Shown: positions 21,006-29,882, numbered from the stretch's first letter. The stretch: DNA of 64,000 nucleotides from [Pasteurella] mairii (GCA_900454475.1 UGSS01000002.1:1197605-1261604); one strand, 5' to 3'. The notes: generated by a model from the letters alone, not told the origin. Translations and numbers: made by a program.

Positions 21006-22025
21006 ATGAGTAAAGATATTGATTGGAAAAATTTAGGTTTCAGTTATATCAAAACCGATTATCGCTATATTGCATACTGGAAAGACGGAAAATGGTCAAA
21101 AGGCGAGTTAACGCAAGATAATATTTTACATATTAGTGAAGGATCTACCGCACTTCATTACGGGCAACAATGTTTCGAAGGATTAAAAGCCTATCGTTGT
21201 AAAGACGGTTCAATTAATTTATTCCGACCGGATCAAAATGCACAACGTATGCAAGCCAGTTGTCGTCGTTTATTGATGCCTGAAATTCCGACCGAAATGT
21301 TTGTTGACGCTTGTAAACAAGTGGTCAAAGCGAATGAAGAATGGCTTGCGCCTTATGGTACCGGCGCGACCTTATATTTGCGTCCGTTTTTAATTGGCGT
21401 TGGCGATAATGTTGGCGTAAGCCCAGCGCCGGAATATATTTTCTCTATTTTCTGCTGTCCAGTTGGGGCGTATTTCAAAGGTGGCGTTAAACCGACAAAC
21501 TTTGTGGTATCCGAATACGATCGCGCTGCGCCTCACGGAACCGGCGCGGCGAAAGTGGGCGGAAATTATGCTGCCAGCTTATATCCGGGTAAACAAGCAA
21601 AAGCTTATAACTTCAGCGATTGTATTTATCTTGATCCGACAACGCATACCAAAATTGAAGAAGTCGGATCGGCAAACTTTTTCGGTATTACCAAAGATAA
21701 TAAATTTGTAACGCCATTATCGCCATCAATTTTACCAAGTATCACTAAGTATTCTCTGCTTTATCTTGCAAAAGAACGTTTAGGCATGGAAGCCATCGAG
21801 GGTGATGTGTATATTAATGAACTTGATCAATTTAAAGAAGCTGGCGCTTGCGGAACCGCCGCGGTGATCACACCAATCGGCGGTATTCAATATGGCGACG
21901 ATTTCCATGTTTTTTATTCCGAAACAGAAGTCGGGGAAATCACACAAAAACTCTACAACGAATTAGTCGGTATCCAATTCGGTGATATTGAAGCGCCGGA
22001 AGGTTGGATTGTTAAAGTGGAGTAA
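21006..22025 (+). CDS. ilvE: Branched-chain amino acid aminotransferase IlvE
   Basis: PLP enzyme for the last step of leucine, isoleucine and valine synthesis and the first step of their breakdown. 339 residues of the BCAT type II group. The PLP lysine lies in [20 protein letters not shown], and the blocks [18 protein letters not shown] and [11 protein letters not shown] are typical. RBS AAAGGAAAA precedes the ATG. A plausible promoter is TTGCAA (20935-20940) and TAGATT (20957-20962). Being next to gcvB is positional; I see no obvious GcvB target stretch in its leader. Confidence 0.96.
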   Translation: MSKDIDWKNLGFSYIKTDYRYIAYWKDGKWSKGELTQDNILHISEGSTALHYGQQCFEGLKAYRCKDGSINLFRPDQNAQRMQASCRRLLMPEIPTEMFVDACKQVVKANEEWLAPYGTGATLYLRPFLIGVGDNVGVSPAPEYIFSIFCCPVGAYFKGGVKPTNFVVSEYDRAAPHGTGAAKVGGNYAASLYPGKQAKAYNFSDCIYLDPTTHTKIEEVGSANFFGITKDNKFVTPLSPSILPSITKYSLLYLAKERLGMEAIEGDVYINELDQFKEAGACGTAAVITPIGGIQYGDDFHVFYSETEVGEITQKLYNELVGIQFGDIEAPEGWIVKVE

Positions 22026-22046
22026 ATGCTCAAATTTAATCAGTAC

Positions 22047-22078
22047 AAAAGTGGACTGCGGTCCACTTTTTCTTTTTC
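22047..22078 (+). terminator. Terminator after ilvE
   Basis: AAAAGTGGAC (22047-22056) pairs perfectly with GTCCACTTTT (22061-22070) over a TGCG loop, followed by TCTTTTT. Confidence 0.85.
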
Positions 22079-22175
22079 CCTTTTGATAAAAGGTTTTTTT
22101 GTGAAAAATTCGTTCTCATTGGCATGAATATGTTTTAGAATGATAACAGGTTGTTCACTTCAGATTTGTACTGCT

Positions 22176-22724
22176 ATGAAACTAAATATCCCAACGATTC
22201 TAACACTTTTTCGAGTTATATTAATTCCCTTCTTCGTTATCGCATTTTACTTGCCCTTTACTTGGGCGCCACTATTGACCACGGCAATCTTTTTTGTTGC
22301 GTCGGTCACGGATTGGCTTGATGGTTATCTGGCGCGAAAATGGAATCAAAGTACGCCATTTGGCGCATTTTTGGATCCGGTTGCTGATAAAATTATGGTG
22401 GTGGCGGCTTTGGTACTTATCGTCGAATATCAACATTCATTTTGGGTGACATTACCTGCGATCGTCATGATTTCTCGCGAAATTATTATTTCCGCCTTGC
22501 GCGAATGGATGGCAGAAATTGGAGAACGTAGCAAAGTGGCGGTATCTTGGCTGGGAAAAGTGAAAACCACCTCGCAAATGTTAGCGTTAGGCGGTTTATT
22601 ATGGCGTTATAATGTATTAATGGAAATTGCTGCGATTGTGTTACTTTATATTTCGGCAATTCTCACGGTATGGTCAATGCTGCAATATCTTCGTGCGGCA
22701 AAAGATACGCTATTAAAGGGGTAA
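22176..22724 (+). CDS. pgsA: CDP-diacylglycerol-glycerol-3-phosphate 3-phosphatidyltransferase PgsA
   Basis: Makes phosphatidylglycerol phosphate, the precursor of phosphatidylglycerol and cardiolipin, in the inner membrane. The CDP-alcohol phosphatidyltransferase signature DG-x2-AR-x8-G-x3-D-x3-D is complete in [14 protein letters not shown] and [12 protein letters not shown]. Start is ATG 22176 ([13 protein letters not shown]), 182 residues; the frame extends to 22140 without homology. The following tRNA-Gly/tRNA-Leu pair is the same neighbourhood as E. coli pgsA-glyW-leuZ. Confidence 0.95.
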   Translation: MKLNIPTILTLFRVILIPFFVIAFYLPFTWAPLLTTAIFFVASVTDWLDGYLARKWNQSTPFGAFLDPVADKIMVVAALVLIVEYQHSFWVTLPAIVMISREIIISALREWMAEIGERSKVAVSWLGKVKTTSQMLALGGLLWRYNVLMEIAAIVLLYISAILTVWSMLQYLRAAKDTLLKG

Positions 22725-22744
22725 AACCGGTTGTATTTATCGAT

Positions 22745-22773
22745 AAAAGTGCGGTCAAAATGACCGCACTTTT
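22745..22773. terminator. Extended uptake-signal inverted pair after pgsA
   Basis: A 13-bp perfect stem AAAAGTGCGGTCA/TGACCGCACTTTT with a 3-base loop, made of two head-to-head uptake signals, ends the pgsA transcript. Confidence 0.8.
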
Positions 22774-22780
22774 GCATTAT

Positions 22781-23493
22781 AGGCAGACAAAGTCTGCCTA
22801 TAAAAACCATACGCTATGCGTATGGAATCAAAAAGCTTAAGCGTTGAGCAGAAATGAAAAATCCTCGCTATATAATGAATAAGGCTGACAACCAAAATTC
22901 AAAATATAGGAGGATAAGTTATGGCAAGTAAATCCAATGACGATTCAAGTCTATCACACACGAGATGGAACAGTAAGTATCATATTGTGTTTATTCCGAA
23001 ATATCGAAGAAAGGCAATTTATGGGAAATTGCGAGTTGATATAGGAGGGATATTAAGGCAATTATGTGACTACAAAAATGTAGAAATCATAGAAGCTCAT
23101 GCAATGAAAGAGCATATTCATATGCTATTAAAGATACCGCCGAAATTGGCAGTGTCGAGTTTTATGGGATATCTTAAAGGTAAATCTTCATTGATGATAT
23201 TTGAACGACATGGGAATTTAAAATACAAATACGGAAATAGGCACTTTTGGGCGAAAGGCTACTATGTGAGTACGGTAGGCTTAAACACAAAAGTAGTGGA
23301 AGAATACATCAGGAATCAAGAAAAAGAAGATATGATTCAGGATAATTTATCGAAGAAAGAATATGTAGACCCCTTTAAGGGGTAAGCCATAGAGTCATTG
23401 TGCGGTTGTCGGTCTTTTCACATGCCCCTTGAGGGGCATGTGAAGTCCTAGGCCCTTATAGGGTAGCCTAAAAACCGCCCGTTTTACGGGCGG
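22781..23493 (+). mobile_element. IS200/IS605-family insertion sequence
   Basis: An element of about 0.7 kb. Left side: hairpins AGGCAGAC/GTCTGCCT (22781-22799) and CCATACGC/GCGTATGG (22807-22825). Right side: a 12-bp stem at 23417-23444 and CCGCCCG/CGGGCGG at 23475-23493. There are no inverted-repeat ends or target duplications, as expected for single-strand Y1 transposition; subterminal hairpins are the recognition sites in this family. The exact boundaries are inferred and could differ by tens of bases. It sits between pgsA and the tRNA-Gly gene. Confidence 0.8.
22921..23385 (+). CDS. tnpA: IS200-type Y1 transposase TnpA
   Basis: 154-residue HUH-family transposase that cuts and rejoins single-stranded DNA. 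The metal-binding HUH motif is H65-I-H67 in AMKEHIHMLL, and the catalytic tyrosine lies in AKGYYVSTVGLN; TRWNSKYHIVFIPKYRR is the usual N-terminal signature. Intact length and an AGGAGG ribosome site 8 bp before the ATG suggest that it is functional. No accompanying TnpB gene is present, as in IS200 proper. Confidence 0.95.
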   Translation: MASKSNDDSSLSHTRWNSKYHIVFIPKYRRKAIYGKLRVDIGGILRQLCDYKNVEIIEAHAMKEHIHMLLKIPPKLAVSSFMGYLKGKSSLMIFERHGNLKYKYGNRHFWAKGYYVSTVGLNTKVVEEYIRNQEKEDMIQDNLSKKEYVDPFKG

Positions 23494-23627
23494 ATTGTTA
23501 TTGAACGATAAAAAAACGGAAATTGATCTATTTTTAAGCATTTGATAAAAAACTGCTAATTTGTATTTGACTAATAGCTAAAAATCCGTAAAATGCACCT
23601 CGTTGTTAAGCAACAACTCTTACGAAT

Positions 23628-23703
<76 letters not shown>

Positions 23704-23717
23704 TTTTATAGCGTCTA

Positions 23718-23804
23718 GCCCGAGTGGTGGAATCGGTAGACACAAGGGATTTAAAATCCCTCGCCTTTCGAGGCGTGCCAGTTCAAGTCTGGCTTCGGGC
23801 ACCA
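23718..23804 (+). tRNA. tRNA-Leu (TAA)
   Basis: 87-nt class II tRNA with a long variable arm (CGCCTTTCGAGGCG), anticodon TAA in GATTTAAAATC, acceptor GCCCGAG/TTCGGGC and an encoded CCA. It marks the left side of the prophage region. Confidence 0.97.
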
Positions 23805-24438
23805 TTTAAAATCTAAATAAATTCAATAAGATAGTCGCTAAATGCGGCTTTTTTTATGCCTGAATTTTCTTTCCCCTATTTGCTCAAAATGTGGCTTGGT
23901 GGCTGTAAAGTGGCTGTTTGTTTTTTATATACAAATTTCAATTGCATCCACCGGTGGCTGTACAGCCACCAAATGGCAGATTTTTTTACCTCTAAAAACG
24001 CGGTATAAAGCAATGTTAAAATGCAATAAATCAACATCTTACTCCCCTATAAAACCGCACGTAAAATCTAATTTTTTATTTAAAATCATAGAGATAATGA
24101 ATTCCATAACAAAACACTGCTCTTTTTTAACTGAAAATTCTTGTAATTCACTGAAATGTTTTCACCTAAGATCTTTTTAACGCCATCATGAGATCCCTTT
24201 TACTTACTGGCTTTATCGTATTTTTTACCTAATTGCTTAACTGAAAAAACGTCAATTTTTCGTTATAAATTTCGCGGGGGAGGAAGCGGATTTTTCGTGA
24301 CGCAGATATTTACGTGAAATTTTTACGTGGATTTTTACCTGGACATGTTGTGGGAATTTTCCGACAACACCTCATTCGGAAATAAATTATATTTTATTTA
24401 ATAATCAAATAGTTATTATCAAAATAGAAGAGTTCATA
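23805..24438. other. Non-coding stretch at the left side of the prophage
   Basis: About 630 bp without a supportable gene. It contains GTGGCTGT repeats around 23900-23970, including the palindrome GGTGGCTGT-ACAGCCACC, and an AT-rich tail. A G-rich patch (24271-24290) was considered as a phage cos site but cannot be supported. I found no duplicate of the tRNA 3' end at the far side that would define att sites. Confidence 0.4.
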
Positions 24439-24464
24439 AGAAAAAGCCGCGTTTATGCGGCTTT
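24439..24464 (-). terminator. Terminator after the phage spike gene
   Basis: On the minus strand AAAGCCGC/GCGGCTTT (24443-24464) with a 6-base loop is followed by TTCTTA. It lies 35 bp beyond the spike stop codon. Confidence 0.7.
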
Positions 24465-24499
24465 GTTGATAGGGGATTTTCTTAAATTGTGGGGTAACA

Positions 24500-25984
24500 C
24501 TACTCAATAATTGGCGTCAGCTTTTCTTTTGCGCTTGTGGCTTTACTCGACTGACTTGCAAATGTTCCGCTTTGATCCGGTCGCGGTCCACCGTTATGAG
24601 TGTGACTACTCACTGAATTCGCCAAGTCTGCTATTATCTGTATCGCATCCTCTAAAATTCTGAATATATTCTGCCCGTCCGTTCCCATATAACTTAGTGG
24701 TGCGATAAATTTATTTTCTGCATCTGAAACGCGCTTTGCTAGTCCAACAATACGCTCCGACAGTTCACCGCCAACACCGACGGATTTATTACTTGCGGTC
24801 GCTTCGCTAATATTGCCGATAACCTGCGTTGTTTTATTGCCGCCAATGGCTTCTGTGCTATCTGCATCAATGTTGACTTTCGACGTGCCGATCGTTTTCG
24901 TTTCCTCATCCGTTTCAATATTGCGACTAAAGGATCGGTCGGTAATATTCTGATCGGTTTCTCTGGTTTTATTGCCCGCCGCATCAGTTCGCTCAAACAC
25001 CTCCGGACGCTGTTGTTTTAGTTGCTCCCCAATGGCGACCGCCGGAACGGTTTTACCCTGCGCCAGCAAGGTTCGCACAAAAGGCTTATCAGATCGTCCA
25101 TAAGCAAATCCCACCTCGACAATCGTCCCCACTTCCGGAAAAGCAAAATCGCCGCCTTGCGATCCTGTTGAGGTGACGGGCAAGGGAACCGCTGGATAAA
25201 CCGGCACGCTCTTATCCTCATTTCCATCTTCGTCTAACAGCTGTAATTCAACTGCGTACTTCGGACGAAATGGATCGGAAATATCCCCGCCACTTGATGG
25301 ATCCGCCACGCCGACCACTTTTGCATACTTTGGCAAATGGTACCCGCCGGCAAGCTCCGGGAAATGTTTTTCTATTTGTCGGCGCGCTGGTGTTTTTTGT
25401 AGTGGCTTTCCGTTTTTATCAAGGCTATCCCACGTTAAGATATAATCATCTCCTGCCAATTCAACGGTTTTAATTTTATTCCCATTAATCATTGCTCCCG
25501 GTCTTATCGCTGCGGCAATAGGGACAGTCATTTCATTGCTGCCACTGGTTAACGTCACGCCACTTTCAATGTCAACATTTTTCCCGAACCAGCGACTATC
25601 ATCATGCGACCCGATAAACAAGGATCCATCTGGCGATTGTTGCCACATATAATTTTTAATTTCAAATTGGCGCCCAATATTATGTAACAATTGGTAGCCG
25701 CTGCCGGTATGGGTAAACAATGGGATCGGTCGATCGGCATAGTCGGCTTGCGGAACTTTAACCGGAATTCCGGTCTGCTGCGTAAGCCATGAGGCAAGAT
25801 CGCGCAAGGTGATATGGCGGTGTGAACAATTTAATTGCCGCTCGAAAATCGCGACTTTTTCACGAATAAATAATTTTTTATATCCGTTGTCCTCATCCTG
25901 CTCCCGTTCGACAAAGCCATCAAACCATTTATAATAATGATCGTATTTACGCGGCGAAGTTTTTATATTTAAAAAAATACTCAC
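24500..25984 (-). CDS. Phage baseplate hub/spike protein (gpV/gp5-like), probably N-terminally altered
   Basis: A 494-residue tail-tip protein. Residues about 210-310 (KVVGVADPSSGGDISDPF to PFVRTLLAQG) look like the gp5/VgrG OB domain. Residues about 340-410 are short repeats (NITDRSF, KTIGTSKVNI, EAIGGNKTT, QVIGNIS) of the triple-stranded beta-helix type. The end carries SHTHNGG, the HxH motif that binds iron in phage spike tips. It starts with GTG at 25984, in DNA that on the other strand encodes the terminase N-terminus; since these genes are not neighbours in any tailed phage I know, this start lies at a rearrangement and the original N-terminus may be lost. Confidence 0.75.
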   Translation of the reverse strand: MSIFLNIKTSPRKYDHYYKWFDGFVEREQDEDNGYKKLFIREKVAIFERQLNCSHRHITLRDLASWLTQQTGIPVKVPQADYADRPIPLFTHTGSGYQLLHNIGRQFEIKNYMWQQSPDGSLFIGSHDDSRWFGKNVDIESGVTLTSGSNEMTVPIAAAIRPGAMINGNKIKTVELAGDDYILTWDSLDKNGKPLQKTPARRQIEKHFPELAGGYHLPKYAKVVGVADPSSGGDISDPFRPKYAVELQLLDEDGNEDKSVPVYPAVPLPVTSTGSQGGDFAFPEVGTIVEVGFAYGRSDKPFVRTLLAQGKTVPAVAIGEQLKQQRPEVFERTDAAGNKTRETDQNITDRSFSRNIETDEETKTIGTSKVNIDADSTEAIGGNKTTQVIGNISEATASNKSVGVGGELSERIVGLAKRVSDAENKFIAPLSYMGTDGQNIFRILEDAIQIIADLANSVSSHTHNGGPRPDQSGTFASQSSKATSAKEKLTPIIE

Positions 25985-27702
25985 CGAAAGAAATTGCCGA
26001 AGAATTAAAATTAAATTCCACTCGACCGATTTATTATTGGGCGGAAAAATATAACTGGCGAAATTTAATTAGTGAAAACGGAATAGAAGAATTAATTGCG
26101 TTACGCATTATAACTTTAACTGATCGGGAGAATAAAACCGATCAAGAGATTAAGGAGCTTGAGGCGCTGATTGATAAGGATCTGCAATATAAAAAACAGC
26201 GGGCGCAACAAGTAAAAGTGAAAAGTGCGGTGAATTTTACGGGGAATTTTTCCAACAGTGGCGATGGAAAAGAGGTGTCTTCTGACACCCCGCAAAAAGC
26301 AAAAAAACGCAAGATAAAAAATGATATTTCGCACATTACACCGGAAATGTTCCAACCGTTTATTGACGCGCTTTTCGCTTATCAAAAAACGTGTCGCGAC
26401 AACAAACATCACGATGTACGCAATATTTTAAAATCGCGCCAAATCGGCGCTACCTATTATTTCTCCTTTGAGGGATTAGAAGATGCTATTTTAACGGGAG
26501 ACAATCAGATCTTTTTATCCGCCAGTAAACGCCAAGCGGAAATATTTAAAACCTATATTATTAAAATGGCGCGCCAATATTTCGACGTTGAATTAAAGGG
26601 TAGCCCGATTGTATTAAGCAATGGCGCAGAATTGCATTTTCTTGCCACCAATGCCAATACCTCTCAAGGAAATAGCGGTCATGTTTATGGCGATGAATAT
26701 GCTTGGATCCATGACTTCAACCGCTTTCATGATGTTTCGTCCGCCATGGCGACGCATAAAAAATGGCGCGAAACTTATTTTTCTACACCCTCTTCAAAAT
26801 TCCATCCGTCTTATGCCTTTTGGAGTGGCGATAAATGGAAAGAGGATAACCCAAAGCGCAAAAACATTGTTTTCCCGTCATTTAATGAATTTCGCGACGG
26901 TGGTCGCGTTTGCCCTGATGGACAATGGCGTTATGTGATAACGATAGAAGACGCAGTGAAAGGCGGCGCCGATATTTTGTTTGATATTGATAAACTAAAA
27001 CAAAAATACAATAAACACACGTTTAATCAATTGTACATGTGCGTTTGGATTGATGATGCCAATTCTATTTTTAATATCAAGCAGTTATTAAAATGTGCTG
27101 TGGATATTAATAAATGGAAAGACTTCGATCCTGATAGTGAAAATCCGATAGGCGGGCGGGAAGTCTGGGGCGGATACGACCCAGCACACAGCGGCGATGC
27201 GGCGTGCTTTGTGGTGATTGCTCCGCCGGCATTGCCTAATGAAAAATATCGCATTTTAGAACGCCACCAGTGGCAAGGGCTTTCTTATAAATATCAAGCG
27301 GCACAAATTAAACGATTGTTTGAAAAATATAAAATGACGTACATCGGCATTGACGCAACCGGCGTCGGCTATGGCGTCTATGAACAAATTAAGGAATTTG
27401 CCCGACGCGCAGCGGTCCCGATTACCTACGATCCAACCGTGAAAACGGAACTTGTTTTAAAAGTTCACAATCTTGTTGATGAGGCAATGATTGAATGGTC
27501 GGATAAAGAAATTGATATTCCCGCTAGCTTTTTAATGATTAAACAAACCACGACAAGATCCGGCAATGCCACGACGTTTATTGCAGATCGAACCGTTAAA
27601 ACGCAGCACGCCGATGTATTTTGGGCGATCGCCAACGCAGTTAATAATAAATCAATTACCGATAAACCAAGAAGAACAAGCCGATGGAGCATTCGACAAT
27701 GA
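25939..27702 (+). CDS. P2-like terminase ATPase subunit (GpP), start codon lost
   Basis: Large terminase that packages phage DNA. Homology begins at about 25939 (DRIYAAKFLYLKKYSPKEIA, then PIYYWAEKYNWRNLI), and the reading frame continues through LKSRQIGATYYFSFEGLEDA (Walker A-like), HVYGDEYAWIHDF (Walker B) and the nuclease region GGYDPAHSGDAACFVVI and DATGVGYGVYEQI. No ATG, GTG or TTG lies in frame before the GTG at 26218, which would drop about 93 conserved residues. About 15 native residues plus the start are missing, so the gene is probably dead or poorly translated. An uptake signal lies inside it (26223-26231). The portal gene follows with ATGA overlap. Confidence 0.85.
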   Translation, partial: DRIYAAKFLYLKKYSPKEIAEELKLNSTRPIYYWAEKYNWRNLISENGIEELIALRIITLTDRENKTDQEIKELEALIDKDLQYKKQRAQQVKVKSAVNFTGNFSNSGDGKEVSSDTPQKAKKRKIKNDISHITPEMFQPFIDALFAYQKTCRDNKHHDVRNILKSRQIGATYYFSFEGLEDAILTGDNQIFLSASKRQAEIFKTYIIKMARQYFDVELKGSPIVLSNGAELHFLATNANTSQGNSGHVYGDEYAWIHDFNRFHDVSSAMATHKKWRETYFSTPSSKFHPSYAFWSGDKWKEDNPKRKNIVFPSFNEFRDGGRVCPDGQWRYVITIEDAVKGGADILFDIDKLKQKYNKHTFNQLYMCVWIDDANSIFNIKQLLKCAVDINKWKDFDPDSENPIGGREVWGGYDPAHSGDAACFVVIAPPALPNEKYRILERHQWQGLSYKYQAAQIKRLFEKYKMTYIGIDATGVGYGVYEQIKEFARRAAVPITYDPTVKTELVLKVHNLVDEAMIEWSDKEIDIPASFLMIKQTTTRSGNATTFIADRTVKTQHADVFWAIANAVNNKSITDKPRRTSRWSIRQ

Positions 27703-28721
27703 AAAAAAATTTGTCCAAAACCAAAAATCGAAAAATAACAATTGCCAATTTTCAATCTAGCCTTAATTACAGCATTACCGCCGCGCCGGCGCTGGATTAT
27801 GTTGGAATTGGTTATGATAATCAATATAACACGTTTACACCGCCAATCAATCGGCACACGCTAGCCAAACTGCCACATCAAAACGCCCAGCATGGGGGGA
27901 TTTTGCATAGCCACGCTAATATGGTGAGCGCTGGCTATCTTGGCGGTATTGCGCTTTCTCGTATGGACATGCGCGCGCTTTGCTTAAATCTTATTCAATT
28001 TGGGGATGTCGCTTTGTTAAAAATCCGCAACGGGTTCGGCAAAGTGGTTCGGCTTCATGTCTTATCTAGTCTCTATTTACGAGTGCGCAAAGATGGCGGC
28101 TATGCTTATTTAATGAAACGTTCTTTATATGATCAAGCTTCGGAAACTTATCAATATCATCCACGGGACATTATTTTTATTAAACTCTATGATCCCATGC
28201 AACAAATTTACGGATCGCCGGATTATGTCGGCGGCATTCAATCCGCTTTATTGAATTCTGATGCGACGGTATTTCGTCGTCGCTATTTCAGCAACGGGGC
28301 GCACATGGGATTTATTCTATACACCACCGATCCGGATTTAAGCGAAGAGGCAGAGGATGCGATCGCTGAAAAAATCGAAAAATCAAAAGGCGTTGGCAAT
28401 TTCAAATCCATGTTCATCAATATTCCGAACGGTAGCCCCGATGGGGTTAAATTAATCCCTATTGGGGACACAGGTACCAAAGATGAATTTGCGAACATTA
28501 AAAATATTTCCGCGCAAGATATTTTAACCGCCCATCGTTTTCCACCCGGATTAGGCGGCATCATTCCAATGAATACTAGTGGACTTGGCGATCCACTAAA
28601 AGTGAGAGAGGCATATCAAAGTGATGAAGTTATTCCCTTGCAAGAAATTATTGCCGAGACGATCAACCAAGATCCGGAGATAAAAAATGCTTTAGTAATT
28701 AAGTTCAAAAAAGCAGATTAA
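27699..28721 (+). CDS. P2-like phage portal protein (GpQ family)
   Basis: Portal proteins form the dodecameric ring through which DNA enters the head. The 340-residue product has PBSX/GpQ family features: a Q/N-rich N-terminus, HGGILHSHANMVSAG, FGDVALLKIRNGFG, the IIFIKLYDPMQQIYGSPDYV block and HRFPPGLGGIIPMN. I use ATG 27699, which overlaps the terminase TGA as ATGA with GGAG 9 bp upstream; ATG 27684 would overlap more. In P2 the portal and terminase genes diverge; here they are in tandem. No scaffold, capsid or tail genes follow. Confidence 0.9.
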   Translation: MKKNLSKTKNRKITIANFQSSLNYSITAAPALDYVGIGYDNQYNTFTPPINRHTLAKLPHQNAQHGGILHSHANMVSAGYLGGIALSRMDMRALCLNLIQFGDVALLKIRNGFGKVVRLHVLSSLYLRVRKDGGYAYLMKRSLYDQASETYQYHPRDIIFIKLYDPMQQIYGSPDYVGGIQSALLNSDATVFRRRYFSNGAHMGFILYTTDPDLSEEAEDAIAEKIEKSKGVGNFKSMFINIPNGSPDGVKLIPIGDTGTKDEFANIKNISAQDILTAHRFPPGLGGIIPMNTSGLGDPLKVREAYQSDEVIPLQEIIAETINQDPEIKNALVIKFKKAD

Positions 28722-28808
28722 AGTTAATTTTTTCGGCGTTTTTACTGTATAAATTAACACCTTTCTGATATACTACACAAATGTTATATAAATAGGGGTT
28801 GTTAAGAA

Positions 28809-29078
28809 ATGTCAAGAACGACAGATATTTATTGTAATGAATGCCAGTCAAAAGCGACGATAAAGCGAACTGAAAGAATATACAGTAACTATAGTAAATT
28901 ATATTGTACCTGCCGAAATCCGGCTTGTGGTCATAAATTCGTGATGAATTTAGAATTTAGTCACACCACACAAAGCAGTAAATTAACGCAAGACGGATTA
29001 TTATGCTACCTCATTGGGAAATTATCTGATGACGAAAGGATAAAGTTAAAGGAAATTTTAGAGGCAAAAAATCGCTAG
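28809..29078 (+). CDS. Ogr/Delta-like zinc-finger late-gene activator
   Basis: 89 residues. P2 Ogr and P4 Delta are small zinc proteins that switch on late phage promoters through the RNA polymerase alpha subunit. The cysteine pattern YCNECQSKA and LYCTCRNPACGHKFV gives CxxC and CxCx4C metal ligands, and HKFVMNLEFSHT matches the family continuation. It stands alone after the portal gene and is followed by a strong terminator. With the late genes gone it may have no target left. Confidence 0.88.
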   Translation: MSRTTDIYCNECQSKATIKRTERIYSNYSKLYCTCRNPACGHKFVMNLEFSHTTQSSKLTQDGLLCYLIGKLSDDERIKLKEILEAKNR

Positions 29079-29096
29079 TTTTAGCGATTTTTTTTT
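29066..29096 (+). terminator. Terminator after ogr-like gene
   Basis: AAATCGCTA/TAGCGATTT (29069-29090) with a 4-base loop, then nine T residues; the left arm overlaps the end of the coding region. Confidence 0.85.
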
Positions 29097-29116
29097 GCTT
29101 TTTTTTATGAAAAAGC

Positions 29117-29144
29117 TTGCGTTTATTATATAGTACAGTATAAT
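29117..29144 (+). promoter_or_regulatory. Promoter of the Ibs-like toxin mRNA
   Basis: TTGCGT (29117-29122) and a consensus TATAAT (29139-29144) lie 16 bp apart, predicting a start near 29151 and a leader of about 68 nt before the toxin ATG. The leader contains a CCCCAG/CTGGGG hairpin. Confidence 0.6.
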
Positions 29145-29169
29145 AACTTTATCTAGCAAGGGCTAGATA

Positions 29170-29315
29170 CAAGAAACCCCAGCTTGTGGAAACTGGGGCT
29201 TACTTAGAAGAGGCTCTTATGATGCGCAATATCATAATCCTGTTAGTTCTGTTATTAATAAGCCTACCGGCTTATTAGAACTAATCCAAAGGGGAGTAAC
29301 CGCTCCCCTAAGGCT
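29170..29315 (-). ncRNA. Putative Sib-like antisense RNA
   Basis: On the minus strand TTGATT (29349-29344) and TATGAT (29327-29322), 16 bp apart, predict a transcript starting near 29315. It would carry an early stem AGGGGAG/CTCCCCT (29290-29309), run through the whole Ibs-like ORF in antisense, and end at the stem CCCCAG/CTGGGG followed by GTTTCTTGT near 29170. The length of about 145 nt and the full overlap match E. coli Sib RNAs, which are about 140 nt. Inferred from layout only. Confidence 0.55.
29219..29278 (+). CDS. Ibs-like type I toxin, 19 residues
   Basis: The ORF MMRNIIILLVLLLISLPAY differs from E. coli IbsC (MMRLVIILIVLLLISFSAY) at only a few positions and has the same length, double methionine start, basic residue 3, hydrophobic core and AY end. 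Ibs peptides insert in the inner membrane and depolarise it; they are held silent by an antisense Sib RNA. A ribosome site AAGAGG lies 5 bp before the first ATG. A strong promoter and an apparent antisense transcript complete the locus. The gene is far below usual ORF length cut-offs. Confidence 0.8.
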   Translation: MMRNIIILLVLLLISLPAY

Positions 29316-29364
29316 TCAACAATCATAAATGATTGTAAAAAAAAATCAAGTAAGAGGCAAAAAA

Positions 29365-29601
29365 ATGGCAAACTCCAACACTGAACACAGCAAAAAATTA
29401 CGCTTAAAAACCTCCGCCGAATGGAATAAAAAACAAATTGCGGATGGAAAAATTCGCCAAATATCTCTAAAACTAGAAACGGAATTAGCCAATGAGTTTG
29501 ATGCTATTTTATCTGAACTCGGAAATAATCGTTCACAAGGCATTAAAGCCCTCTGTGAATTTTATCGCCAATATCAAAAAACCAGCGATAACAGTCATTA
29601 A
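29365..29601 (+). CDS. Small ribbon-helix-helix-like protein
   Basis: 78 residues starting at ATG 29365 behind AAGAGGC; the frame also stays open from 29329. A basic N-terminal half (KKLRLKTSAEWNKKQIADGK) precedes RQISLKLETELANEFDAILS and NNRSQGIKALCEFYRQYQ, which resembles a ribbon-helix-helix DNA-binding fold. It could be a plasmid/phage copy or transcription regulator. Its 3' end overlaps the convergent toxin gene by 4 bases. The predicted Sib-like promoter overlaps its upstream region. I do not recognise a specific family. Confidence 0.6.
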   Translation: MANSNTEHSKKLRLKTSAEWNKKQIADGKIRQISLKLETELANEFDAILSELGNNRSQGIKALCEFYRQYQKTSDNSH

Positions 29602-29882
29602 TAAGTATTTTGACGGGCGGATTTAAAGTCAACAATATAAACACAATTTCGCCCGATTAAGAATTTAACTTGATATTTTCCATTTAAAACGGAAATTTCT
29701 TTACGCTTGCGTAAACGGTAAATGTCTGCGGTAAATGAAAGTTTATCCACTTCGCTTTTAATCGCATCGTAAAACTGTTCTGCCACAATTTTATTGCCTG
29801 ACTGTTGTAAAATCCAATCAGCTTGATTAAGCAATTTTTTTTCAGCAATGTCATACCAAACAATATTGTAATCAAATTTCAT
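29598..29882 (-). CDS. RelE/ParE-family toxin
   Basis: A 94-residue protein with the RelE/ParE fold pattern: helical N-terminus (WYDIAEKKLLNQADWIL, AEQFYDAIKSEVDKL) then strands ending in EISVLNGKYQVKFLIGRNCV and YIVDFKSARQ. Such toxins cleave mRNA at the ribosome or poison gyrase. The start overlaps the stop of the upstream 55-residue antitoxin gene (11 bases), so both are translated from one message. Target unknown. Confidence 0.82.
   Translation of the reverse strand: MKFDYNIVWYDIAEKKLLNQADWILQQSGNKIVAEQFYDAIKSEVDKLSFTADIYRLRKRKEISVLNGKYQVKFLIGRNCVYIVDFKSARQNTY

Noticed and set aside
24271-24290. G-rich patch as a P2-like cos site
   Set aside because: Only loose resemblance to P2 cos; no supporting hairpins or neighbouring context.
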